Source of the DNA: Chryseobacterium herbae
GTDB lineage: Bacteria; Bacteroidota; Bacteroidia; Flavobacteriales; Weeksellaceae
Reading direction: 5' to 3'
Assembly (NCBI RefSeq): GCF_025154075.1
Contig: NZ_JAOAMU010000001.1
Span: 581,991-645,990 of the forward strand
Length of the DNA: 64,000 bases
Position numbers and translations under genes: made by a program. The stretch's first letter is position 1, and every line of letters starts with the position of its first letter. A model generated the notes under the pieces. That model had not been told where the DNA came from. It made no database searches and saw only the letters and a list, made by a program, of their open reading frames with translations. Below are positions 1 through 7,809 of the stretch, piece after piece.

Positions 1-498
1 TTCACTTAAAGTGCATAAAATAGCAATTCCGCCCTGTGTCGTTGTATTGAAAGCATTTCCAACAGTGGGGGCTCCTGAGTAATGGATCGTGAGAGAATCA
101 AGGGTATTGGCAGGAATAGAAGCGGGAAAATCGATCTTTACTTCTTTGGTAGGAAGCTGCTGGAATGTTAGGTTACTTCCATGGTACTGCACCTGAGAAA
201 CTACCATGATATCAGACAGATCGAAATAAATGCTGCTCATATTCTGATTCGGCTTGAAATGAGAAGTCACAGAACCTGAAATATTATACACCGCAGGATC
301 CAGACTGACATTCATTCTCTGGTACTGAAGATCATAATTTAACGTGTTCGGATTGATATTGTAGGTGATCATTTTTTTCGTAAAAGCATTCATTTCTTTT
401 GCGATCAGCCCCTTCATTTCAATATTGGGTTGTTGTTTCTGGCTAAAAAACTGCTGGGAGATTAAAAAGCCAAGAACTAAAAGATAAAATTTATTCAT
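1..498 (-). CDS. M1 family metallopeptidase (aminopeptidase), N-terminal part, cut by window edge
   Basis: The reading frame starts at an ATG at 498 and runs open to the window edge, giving 166 residues. A signal peptide is clear (MNKFYLLVLGFLISQQFFSQ). The rest looks like the beta-sandwich N-terminal domain of M1 peptidases: a Y-D-L-Q-Y strand, then a stretch ending in L-C-T-L-S-E, which in Bacteroidota M1 enzymes comes just before the P-Y-G-A-x-x-W-W-P-C segment. The catalytic GxMEN and HExxH motifs lie beyond the edge and are not seen. The family trims N-terminal residues from peptides, and this member is probably periplasmic or secreted. A TATCTTTG promoter element lies 21 bases upstream. 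Whether a T9SS tail is present cannot be told. Confidence 0.8.
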   Translation of the reverse strand, partial: MNKFYLLVLGFLISQQFFSQKQQPNIEMKGLIAKEMNAFTKKMITYNINPNTLNYDLQYQRMNVSLDPAVYNISGSVTSHFKPNQNMSSIYFDLSDIMVVSQVQYHGSNLTFQQLPTKEVKIDFPASIPANTLDSLTIHYSGAPTVGNAFNTTTQGGIAILCTLSE

Positions 499-519
499 AC
501 TCAGGATATTAGATGTAAC

Positions 520-527
520 CAAAGATA
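520..527 (-). promoter_or_regulatory. Bacteroidota -7 promoter element for the M1 peptidase
   Basis: On the minus strand the bases read TATCTTTG, an exact match to the TAnnTTTG -7 element, 21 bases before the ATG at 498. It lies directly after the dacB terminator, so the peptidase appears to have its own transcript. I do not see a good TTTG -33 element, because that position falls in the terminator stem. Confidence 0.6.
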
Positions 528-529
528 AA

Positions 530-562
530 AAAAACCTTCTAATCATTGATTAAAAGGTTTTT
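530..562 (-). terminator. Rho-independent terminator after dacB
   Basis: A 14-base inverted repeat (532-545 with 547-560, one mismatch) is followed on the minus strand by a run of T. It sits just after the dacB stop codon and before the promoter of the next gene. Confidence 0.75.
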
Positions 563-585
563 ATAAATATTAAAATAAATATTGT

Positions 586-2055
586 TTAAAGATCGAGAGC
601 CGGCTCAAGAATTTTTTCCATTCTTTTCTTCACCATATCTACAGATCCTGAATAATTGTTAACCATTAAAGAAAACACCAATGTTTTTCCTGAGTTCGTT
701 TTCAGATATCCTGCTAACGTTTTCACTTTGTTTAAAGTTCCTGTTTTAGCAAAAACCTGTCCGTTTCCGGTACCAATGAACATTCTTTTCAACGTTCCGG
801 ACTGTCCTCCTACCGGCAGTGACGTGAAATACGTTTTATAATATTTCTCATCCATTAAAGAGGTCAGGAATTTTACCTGGGAAATTGGCGTTACGTTATT
901 TCCTCTTGAAAGTCCGCTTCCATCCATATAATTCAGCCCGATCATATCGAAGCTTTCATTTTTAAGGTGGTTGGTTACTACTATTCTTCCTGATTCTGAA
1001 GTCTGGTCGCCCATTTTCTGGTAACCTACCGTTTTCAGTAAAGCTTCTGCCAGAGAATTGTCGCTGTGCTGATTGGTATAGAATACGATATCACCTAATG
1101 TCGGAGATTTATACGCTGCTACCAGTTTCCTGCTTTCAGGTGTTGCATCCGTCATTTTTGGGGTTACTTTTCCGGTCACTCCAATTCCGCTTTTTACTAA
1201 TGTCGTTCTGAATGTATTGGCAAGATAAGCCGGAGCATCAGGAAGCTTTGTCGTTAAAACACCGTCGCCATCATACTTTTCAGCATACACCATCTGGTTG
1301 ACATAAGGAGAAACGTAGAAATACTTTTTATCAGAAGCAAATCCTGATTTTTTCACGATCAGCTTTTCGTTGGCTGGATTAATTTCGCGGGTAGTTCCTA
1401 CAGGCAGGTAGTAATTATTGTTTTCAAGCCATACAACATTTTCCGGAAGCATTGTAATATTGCCTTTGAAAAGCGCTGTCTGAATGATAATATCACCATT
1501 TACCTTTTTAATCCCTTCGCGGGAAAGTCCACTCATGAAGTCTGCAACAATGTCTCTGTACGACCACGCTCCTGCTTTATTGGTTCCTAAAGAAGGGTCT
1601 CCGCTGCCTATCAGATACAAATTTCCATTTAAAACTCCACTTTCATCAATAGTCCCTGAATATTCCAGCTGCGTCATCCAACGGTAGTTTTCGCCTAAAA
1701 GGTTCAACGCTGTTTCCGTGGTTAATAATTTGGTAGTAGAAGCCGGAACTAAGGGAGTATTTTCATTGTACGAAGAGATCACCTTCTTCGTTTTGGGGTC
1801 ATACACTACGAATCCCCAACTTGCATTTTTCAGCACAGGATCCGCCATCATTGTGTTTACATTAATATCTACGAGCTCTTTGGCCGACAAAATCGTTTTC
1901 TCCGCTACCGAAGTAATGGGAGAAGGCAGATTCAAAGTATTCCTTTGACTATCGTAAGCCTGTGAGTAAAGAACTGTAGAAACGGTAGATTGAGCAAGGA
2001 ATAACCCAGAAGCCAATACCGCTGCACTTGAAATATATTTTCTGTAATTTACCAT
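586..2055 (-). CDS. dacB: D-alanyl-D-alanine carboxypeptidase/endopeptidase (PBP4, peptidase S13)
   Basis: This is a 489-residue penicillin-binding protein of the S13 family. It removes the terminal D-Ala of peptidoglycan stem peptides and cuts D-Ala-meso-DAP cross-links in the periplasm. All three active-site motifs are present: SxxK as S-T-T-K at residues 106-109, SxN as S-D-N at 331-333, and K-T-G at 437-439. The long insert between the first two motifs is typical of PBP4. The N-terminus carries a signal peptide or signal anchor (about residues 8-30). It lies downstream of priA on the same strand but has its own likely promoter at 2143-2150 and its own terminator at 530-562. Confidence 0.93.
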   Translation of the reverse strand: MVNYRKYISSAAVLASGLFLAQSTVSTVLYSQAYDSQRNTLNLPSPITSVAEKTILSAKELVDINVNTMMADPVLKNASWGFVVYDPKTKKVISSYNENTPLVPASTTKLLTTETALNLLGENYRWMTQLEYSGTIDESGVLNGNLYLIGSGDPSLGTNKAGAWSYRDIVADFMSGLSREGIKKVNGDIIIQTALFKGNITMLPENVVWLENNNYYLPVGTTREINPANEKLIVKKSGFASDKKYFYVSPYVNQMVYAEKYDGDGVLTTKLPDAPAYLANTFRTTLVKSGIGVTGKVTPKMTDATPESRKLVAAYKSPTLGDIVFYTNQHSDNSLAEALLKTVGYQKMGDQTSESGRIVVTNHLKNESFDMIGLNYMDGSGLSRGNNVTPISQVKFLTSLMDEKYYKTYFTSLPVGGQSGTLKRMFIGTGNGQVFAKTGTLNKVKTLAGYLKTNSGKTLVFSLMVNNYSGSVDMVKKRMEKILEPALDL

Positions 2056-2142
2056 CTATCTTTTTTTGGTTCCATAGTTTGACACTGTAAAAAATGATAA
2101 GTTAAATCATCCAATTAAAGAGCCAAACACTTAATCAACGAC

Positions 2143-2150
2143 CAAAAGTA
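2143..2150 (-). promoter_or_regulatory. Candidate -7 promoter element for dacB
   Basis: The minus strand reads TACTTTTG, matching TAnnTTTG, in the 160-base gap between priA and dacB. It would give a leader of about 85 bases. No clear -33 TTTG is seen at the right distance. Confidence 0.4.
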
Positions 2151-2215
2151 GAAATTATTGTCAGATAAAGGGTCACAGAAGTCTTATAAAAGACTGTAAA
2201 GTTTGTTAAAAATTG

Positions 2216-4663
2216 TTAAAAATCTACAATAACGTCTTTTTTAATACTTTGATAAGCAGTGATTTCATCAAATTCATTCAAACTCAGCAAAACCATTTTT
2301 TTAAATTCATCATACTTTTTCCCACGTGGAAGTTTAAGCATAATTTGGAATTGGTATAAATTATTAAGCCTTGCAATCTGCGCTCTTTCAGGTCCCAAAA
2401 CACATTCTTCGGGAAGATATTTTCTTAAAATAGATCCTAAAAACTGGGAAGCGCGGTTCACTTTGTCTTCTTTCCGATGCTTCAGCTCGATCATAATCAG
2501 CTTTGTGAACGGTGGATAGTGGAATTTCTGACGTTCGGTAAGGATATATTTATAGATTTTCGCCGGGTTATTCATCTTGATCAGCTGAAAAACGGAATGA
2601 TCAGGATTATAAGTCTGAATTAAAATTTTCCCTTTTCCGGAAACTCTTCCCGCTCTTCCGGATACCTGCGTGATCAGCTGATAGGCTCTTTCCTCCGCTC
2701 TGAAATCCTGTACATACAACAGGGAATCGGCTTTGGGAATGGTAACCAGTTCGATATGGTCAAAATCAAGACCTTTAGAAATCATCTGCGTTCCTACGAT
2801 AATGTCTGTTTCGCCGTCTTCAATTTTCTCGTACAGCTTTTCATACGCAAATTTCTTACGCATGGAGTCTACATCCATTCTATCTACTTCATGATCAGGA
2901 AACAGTTTGGATACTTCTTCATGGATCTGCTCTACGCCCACTCCCCTTTCATTCAGGTTTTCGGACTGACATTTCGGGCAGCTTCTAGGCTTTGAGGCTC
3001 TCTGTCCGCAGTAGTGGCATTTCATTTCATTCGCAGCCTTGTGATAGGTCATTACGACATCACAGTTCGAACAGTAATTGACATAGCCGCAGGTTTCACA
3101 TTCTATGACGTTGGCATAACCACGACGGTTATGAAGCACGATAGCCTGATTTTTTTCATCCACCGTTTTTTTAATCTCATCAATCAGGTGTAAAGAAAAG
3201 TTCCCGGAGACCTTTTTAGATTCCTGGGCTTCTTTAAAGTTGATGAGCTCGTATTCCGGCAGATTCACATTCCCGAATCTTTCATTCAGGAAGATATATT
3301 TTATTTTATCTTTTCTCGCATTGTAGTAGCTTTCTACAGAAGGCGTCGCCGATCCGAGGATCACACCTGCTCCATATAGATTTCCTAAAACCAGGGCAGC
3401 ATCTTTTGCATTAAAATTAGGGGAAGATTCTCTTGGTCTGTATGCAGAATCATGTTCTTCATCCACAACGATCAGTCCAAGATCTTTAAACGGCAGAAAC
3501 ATGGCGTTTCGGGTGCCTATGAGAATTTTGATATCGTTCTGTTTGATTCTTCTCCAGACTTCTACCCGTTCAAAATCCGTTAGTTTCTGATGATAGAAAC
3601 CGAGCTGTCTTCCGTATTTTTTTTCCAGCCTTTGGGTAATCTGTTTGGTAAGAGAAATTTCGGGAAGCAGGAACAGTACATTTTTCCCTTCCTGAATACA
3701 TTCTTCGATTTTCTCTAAATAAATATGCGTTTTTCCTGAGGAAGTTACTCCATGCAGTAATACATTTTTCCCTTCTTCAAAGGCCTCATCTATTTCAATT
3801 TTAGCTTCTTTTTGCTCATCGGAAAGTTCTTCAAGCTCTTCAATTTCTCCTTGATAACTCTCGATCCTGTCTTTCTGCACATAATATTCTTCGACAAGAC
3901 TTTTATCTACAAGCGCTTTAAAATGGGAGCTTCCGAAATACCCGTCTTCAAACAGTTCTGCTTTTTTGATCGGAATCTCCGGATGTTCCGTCTGTTTTTC
4001 TAAAATGGCAAGGAAAAGGTCTTTCTGCTTTGGAGCCTTATTTAATTTTAAAAGAATTTCTGTCAGATTCTGATTGCCCAAAACCTCATCATTAATCTTT
4101 ACATACGCAACTTCCTTAGCTTTATATTTCTCTGCAATTTTTTCATCAATTTCAATATACTGCAGATCAATCAGGGAATTGATCGTTTTAATGATATCTT
4201 TTTTAGGAATAAAAGCTTCAATATCGGTCAGATTAATCAACTGACGAACTTCCAATGCCTGAATAAGGTACATTTCATTGACGTCCAGGTTTTCAAAATC
4301 AACTGTTATATTGGGTTTTAATTTTAAATAGGTTTCACTTTCCAGTTTTAAAGAGGAAGGAAATGCAAAACGGTAAATCTCCCCCAAACCGCACAGATAA
4401 TAATCTGAAAGCCAGTTCCAGAAATTGATCTGCTCTTCGGGAAGGATCGGTTGGTCATCCAGAATACTGATGACTTCCTTGGCTACAAAATTTTCAGGCG
4501 TATTGTCATGAAGTTCAAAAACAATTCCCGTATAAATTTTCTTCCCACCAAACGGTACCAGCACACGCATTCCGGGCTGAATATCTGATATCAGCTCGTC
4601 AGGGACTTTATAGGTGAAAGATCCTTTTAAATTAAGTGGTAAAACGATTTGGACGTACTGCAA
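2216..4663 (-). CDS. priA: Primosomal protein N' (replication restart helicase PriA)
   Basis: This is an 815-residue 3'-to-5' DNA helicase that recognises stalled forks and reloads the replisome. The N-terminal 3'-DNA-binding domain covers about residues 1-105. The helicase core has Walker A G-V-T-S-S-G-K-T at 305-312 and the DEEH box at 401-404. The insert that defines PriA follows, with four CxxC zinc pairs (C522/525, C531/534, C549/552, C562/565). Helicase motifs including the V-G-T-Q-M-I-S-K-G segment come after it. The length is slightly above the E. coli protein. The start ATG at 4663 is supported by the conserved first strand (Q-Y-V-Q-I-V-L-P-L). It appears monocistronic, with repeat-rich DNA upstream. 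Confidence 0.96.
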   Translation of the reverse strand: MQYVQIVLPLNLKGSFTYKVPDELISDIQPGMRVLVPFGGKKIYTGIVFELHDNTPENFVAKEVISILDDQPILPEEQINFWNWLSDYYLCGLGEIYRFAFPSSLKLESETYLKLKPNITVDFENLDVNEMYLIQALEVRQLINLTDIEAFIPKKDIIKTINSLIDLQYIEIDEKIAEKYKAKEVAYVKINDEVLGNQNLTEILLKLNKAPKQKDLFLAILEKQTEHPEIPIKKAELFEDGYFGSSHFKALVDKSLVEEYYVQKDRIESYQGEIEELEELSDEQKEAKIEIDEAFEEGKNVLLHGVTSSGKTHIYLEKIEECIQEGKNVLFLLPEISLTKQITQRLEKKYGRQLGFYHQKLTDFERVEVWRRIKQNDIKILIGTRNAMFLPFKDLGLIVVDEEHDSAYRPRESSPNFNAKDAALVLGNLYGAGVILGSATPSVESYYNARKDKIKYIFLNERFGNVNLPEYELINFKEAQESKKVSGNFSLHLIDEIKKTVDEKNQAIVLHNRRGYANVIECETCGYVNYCSNCDVVMTYHKAANEMKCHYCGQRASKPRSCPKCQSENLNERGVGVEQIHEEVSKLFPDHEVDRMDVDSMRKKFAYEKLYEKIEDGETDIIVGTQMISKGLDFDHIELVTIPKADSLLYVQDFRAEERAYQLITQVSGRAGRVSGKGKILIQTYNPDHSVFQLIKMNNPAKIYKYILTERQKFHYPPFTKLIMIELKHRKEDKVNRASQFLGSILRKYLPEECVLGPERAQIARLNNLYQFQIMLKLPRGKKYDEFKKMVLLSLNEFDEITAYQSIKKDVIVDF

Positions 4664-4806
4664 GGGAAAATTTTAAAGTGTAAAATTAGATTTTTCTTTA
4701 GAGAACTGCAATTTTTTGTTGAGATTGTGTTGGGGTATTGTTCGCAGCTGTGGTGAAATTTAAATTTTGGCTAAAGCCGTTTGATTTATTATTAAAATTG
4801 AACGGA

Positions 4807-5080
4807 CTAAAGCCCGTTCCTCTTGAATATATCTGTCGTATCTACATCATACGGATGCTCATATTGGGCTAAAAGTTTCTCGCTGATTGAGCAAATTATA
4901 CAGATTTAAAATACATAAGCTTCTGCTGAATCTGTTCCATCTGTGGGAGATTATTTTTAATTTGTATGATTTTTTAAACGCAAAGTTTAATTTAAAGAAC
5001 GTTTAATTTTAAGAAGGTAAAGAGCTCGACTGTGTCGCTGATGAAGCTGCATAGTAAAACGCCTGCTTAGTCGAATCAAT
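4807..5080 (+). repeat. Direct repeat, copy A (about 274 bp)
   Basis: It begins with CTAAAGCCCGTTCCT and ends with GCTTAGTCGAATCAAT, and matches the copy at 5148-5422 almost throughout. Inside it are an AAACGCAAAG motif and a TCGACT/AGTCGA inverted pair flanking a G-C-richer block (about 5026-5074). There is no coding potential on either strand. Confidence 0.85.
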
Positions 5081-5147
5081 TTTATTGATTCCTTCTTTGC
5101 ATTCCTTGCAATATGCGCCATCAAAATCGAACTTTGCGTAAAAAAGG

Positions 5148-5422
5148 CTAAAGCCCGTTCCTATTGAATATGTTTGTCATATCTACATCATATGGATGCT
5201 CATATTGGGCTAAAGGTTTCTCGCGGATTGAGCAAATTATACAGATTTAAAATACATAAGCCTCTGCTGAATCTGTACAATCTGCGAGAGATTATTTTTA
5301 ATTTGTGCGATTTTTTAAACGCAAAGTTTTATAAAAAATGCTTTTGAACTTAAGGAGAGCAAAGAATTCGACGGCGTCGCTGATGAAGCTGCAGGGCAAA
5401 ACGCCTGCTTAGTCGAATCAAT
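5148..5422 (+). repeat. Direct repeat, copy B (about 275 bp)
   Basis: This is the second copy of the element at 4807-5080, in the same orientation and about 341 bases further on. The two differ by scattered substitutions and by small indels just after the AAACGCAAAG motif, so the duplication is not recent. Confidence 0.85.
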
Positions 5423-5465
5423 ATTCATTTTTTTTGCTCTGGTTGATAAATTTCAGTCTATTATT

Positions 5466-6374
5466 TTAGAAAAGCCATTCGGTGATTTGATACCAGACGG
5501 CAGAGGTTATGAATCCTACGAGAATACTGAAACCTATGATCAGATTGGTGAGCTTGGTATTTAGCCTGAATTGTTCGGCAATAATACTTGAGGTGACGAC
5601 TGTAGGCATCGCGGCCTCAAATACGGTGATTTTTGCCACATCTCCTTTTATGTTAAGTAATAATGCTAATCCAAGTACGATTGCCGGAGCCAGGATCAAT
5701 TTATAAAGCATGGAAACAGACATCTGAGGGATTAGTTTTTTCCAACCATTGAATTTAAGCTGGAGTCCAACGGAGAATAGTGCCAGCGGACTTACCGTTG
5801 CTGCCAGTTTATCGAAGAATGGTTCTGCAACAGTAAAATCAATAAACTGCGATAATACCAATGCCGCGATGCATCCAATTAATGGAGGAAATGTGATCAG
5901 TCTTTTCAGAATAAACAGGGCACTTACTTTTCCGGATCTGCTTCCTCCTTTTACGGCTGCAATAATTCCCATGGTGGAAAGGGCAAAAAACATGGTCTGA
6001 TCACAGATGATCGCAATATTTAAAAGACTTTCACCATAAAAAGCACTGATCAAAGGAAAACCTATAAAGGACGTATTGCTGTATCCGCTCGTCAATTCCA
6101 ATGTGCTTCTCGACCGTCTGGAGTAGCCTTTGCTTTTGCTGTAAAACATCATAAAGAAGAAACAGAAAACAGAGACCAGAAAAGTAGCAGCGATGGGGAA
6201 CAGCATTTCTGTGGTCCATTTTACTTTGGGCAGATATTTAAAGGACACGGCAGGCAGAGCCAGATAAAGAATCCAGGTGTTAATTCCTTTGTGAGCATCG
6301 GGATGGATAGATTTTGTTGCCTTGAATACCATTCCTGCGATAATACACACTGCAATCAGAACAAAATTTACCAT
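5466..6374 (-). CDS. AEC family transporter (auxin efflux carrier superfamily)
   Basis: This is a 302-residue inner-membrane permease with about ten hydrophobic segments spread over its whole length, in the two five-helix halves typical of the AEC family. Recognisable features are the N-terminal F-V-L-I-A-V-C-I-I-A-G segment, the E-L-T-S-G-Y-S-N-T-S-F-I-G-F-P stretch near residues 92-106 (the family's conserved N-x-x-F-x-G-x-P region), and M-P-T-V-V-T-S-S near residue 255. Characterised relatives move malate, malonate or other organic anions. The substrate here cannot be told. It is a single-gene unit with a promoter element at 6394-6401. Confidence 0.85.
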   Translation of the reverse strand: MVNFVLIAVCIIAGMVFKATKSIHPDAHKGINTWILYLALPAVSFKYLPKVKWTTEMLFPIAATFLVSVFCFFFMMFYSKSKGYSRRSRSTLELTSGYSNTSFIGFPLISAFYGESLLNIAIICDQTMFFALSTMGIIAAVKGGSRSGKVSALFILKRLITFPPLIGCIAALVLSQFIDFTVAEPFFDKLAATVSPLALFSVGLQLKFNGWKKLIPQMSVSMLYKLILAPAIVLGLALLLNIKGDVAKITVFEAAMPTVVTSSIIAEQFRLNTKLTNLIIGFSILVGFITSAVWYQITEWLF

Positions 6375-6393
6375 AATGTGTAAGAATAATTGG

Positions 6394-6401
6394 CAAAGTT
6401 A
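6394..6401 (-). promoter_or_regulatory. -7 promoter element for the AEC transporter
   Basis: The minus strand reads TAACTTTG, matching TAnnTTTG, 19 bases upstream of the ATG at 6374. The predicted mRNA leader is only about a dozen bases. Confidence 0.55.
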
Positions 6402-6649
6402 CGGCTGATTTTTCAGTTATGGCCGCCAAAAATTAAATTTTAATGACAAAAATCTATTTTTATTTAAAATAAATTTAATTTGAATTAACGCAATTAAATT
6501 CAATAAGCATCACGTTTTGAGAATACTCCATCTCAACATAATTATTAAATATGATCAATTACTAATGTTAAATTTTAATATTTCATACATAATAAATCAC
6601 AAAATATTGAATAAATTATTAATTTTACAAAACCACAAAAATTTTTAAT

Positions 6650-7525
6650 ATGAAAAGTAAACTAATGTCTTTAGCACTAGGCGTGCTATTCCTGTCCTCC
6701 TGTAATTCCAACGAGGACATCACCACTTCAACACCGGAACAGGCTTCCCAAAAACAGTACGCTCTGGGAGCCAGACTGGTGGATGAACAAACTTTTAACT
6801 CTTATGAAAAAACAGATGTTGATGCATTAACGCTTAAGTTTAAGGGGAAAAGTTCTGAGGCTGCCAAAGTAAGTCTTCCAAGCAGCTATTCTATTCCAAG
6901 TTCAACAGTTGGTAACCAGGGATCGGAAGGTTCGTGTGTTGCCTGGGCTACGGCTTATGCTGCAGCGAGCTCTCTTGAATTGAACTTTAAAGGGGTGACG
7001 CAAAGCAGAAGCCCCGAGTATGTTTACAACCAGATCAAAGTCGGTACATGCGCCCAGGGAGCTTATGTCACCGCAGGACTTAATCTGATTAAAAACCAGG
7101 GAGTCTGCAGCTGGAATGAAATGCCTTACACCGATGCGGGATGTTCTACCCAACCTAATGCAACGCAGAAAAACGCTGCTAGTTCCCACAAATTTACAAG
7201 CTGGGGAACGGTTAATAAAACTGACCTTGCAGGCGTAAAAAACCTACTGAGCATGAATCTTCCTATTGTCATTGCCATAAGTGTAGATGACAGTTTTTAC
7301 AATATGGGAAGTACAGGATGGATCTGGAAAGCCCATTCCGGTCAGAACTATGGAGGACATGCGATTTGCGTTATCGGGTATGATGACAGCAAGCAGGCGT
7401 TTAAAGTTCAGAATTCCTGGGGAACCTCGTGGGGAAGCAGTGGATATTTCTGGATAGATTATACCTTCTTTGCAAAAACCTCTAATGGCGCCATTAATGA
7501 GAGTTATGTTGCATATGTTCAGTAA
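6650..7525 (+). CDS. Papain-like C1 cysteine protease, predicted lipoprotein
   Basis: This is a 291-residue protein with a lipoprotein signal: hydrophobic residues 5-15 and the lipobox L-S-S-C with the lipidated cysteine at 18. The papain catalytic set is complete. The oxyanion-hole glutamine is Q90, the nucleophile C96 sits in G-S-C-V-A-W-A, the histidine is H237 in G-G-H-A-I-C-V-I-G-Y, and the asparagine is N255 in Q-N-S-W-G. A short prosegment (about residues 19-80) is shorter than in plant papains. It should be an envelope-anchored endopeptidase. It stands alone between two divergent or convergent neighbours and is followed by two terminator hairpins. The upstream 250 bases are very AT-rich. 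Confidence 0.88.
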   Translation: MKSKLMSLALGVLFLSSCNSNEDITTSTPEQASQKQYALGARLVDEQTFNSYEKTDVDALTLKFKGKSSEAAKVSLPSSYSIPSSTVGNQGSEGSCVAWATAYAAASSLELNFKGVTQSRSPEYVYNQIKVGTCAQGAYVTAGLNLIKNQGVCSWNEMPYTDAGCSTQPNATQKNAASSHKFTSWGTVNKTDLAGVKNLLSMNLPIVIAISVDDSFYNMGSTGWIWKAHSGQNYGGHAICVIGYDDSKQAFKVQNSWGTSWGSSGYFWIDYTFFAKTSNGAINESYVAYVQ

Positions 7526-7561
7526 ATAATTATCAGCACCAAATTATTATATATAGAAAGA

Positions 7562-7591
7562 AGCCTTCCAATAACTACGGAAGGTTTTTTG
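7562..7591 (+). terminator. Terminator after the C1 protease
   Basis: The stem is CCTTCC/GGAAGG (7564-7569 with 7579-7584), followed by six T on the plus strand, 36 bases after the stop codon. Confidence 0.7.
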
Positions 7592-7715
7592 TTGTTGGAT
7601 TATCGCAAAGGCGCTATTTTTTGCATGCTTTGTGTTGTAAGGCGCGAGGATTTTATCAAAGATAAAATTTTATGCTGTGGATTGTTGCTATGCTGATATT
7701 GAACTTTGGAAATAG

Positions 7716-7757
7716 TAAACCTCATACGTTTTTGAAACCTATGAGGTTTGTTTTTTG
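7716..7757 (-). terminator. Hairpin between the C1 protease and beta-mannosidase genes
   Basis: This is a perfect 9-base stem (7718-7726 with 7740-7748) with T-rich sequence on the plus side (TGTTTTTT). It lies in the convergent gap and could end transcripts from either side. Confidence 0.5.
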
Positions 7758-7809
7758 ATGCTCGTGCAGATTCAGCTGATGATGCAGATTTTTGTTTTCT
7801 ATTCCTGAT

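Larger units (their letters stand above)
4664..5465. other. Gene-free gap of about 800 bases, mostly a direct repeat
   Basis: No open frame here looks coding. The gap is dominated by the two repeat copies at 4807-5080 and 5148-5422. Short GGCTAAAGCC(C)G motifs also occur singly at about 4769. The first 140 bases are the AT-rich upstream region of priA. Confidence 0.7.

Noticed and set aside
2189..2204. Terminator after priA (AGTCTT/AAGACT stem)
   Set aside because: The six-base AT-rich stem has no T-run on the minus strand. Too weak to call.
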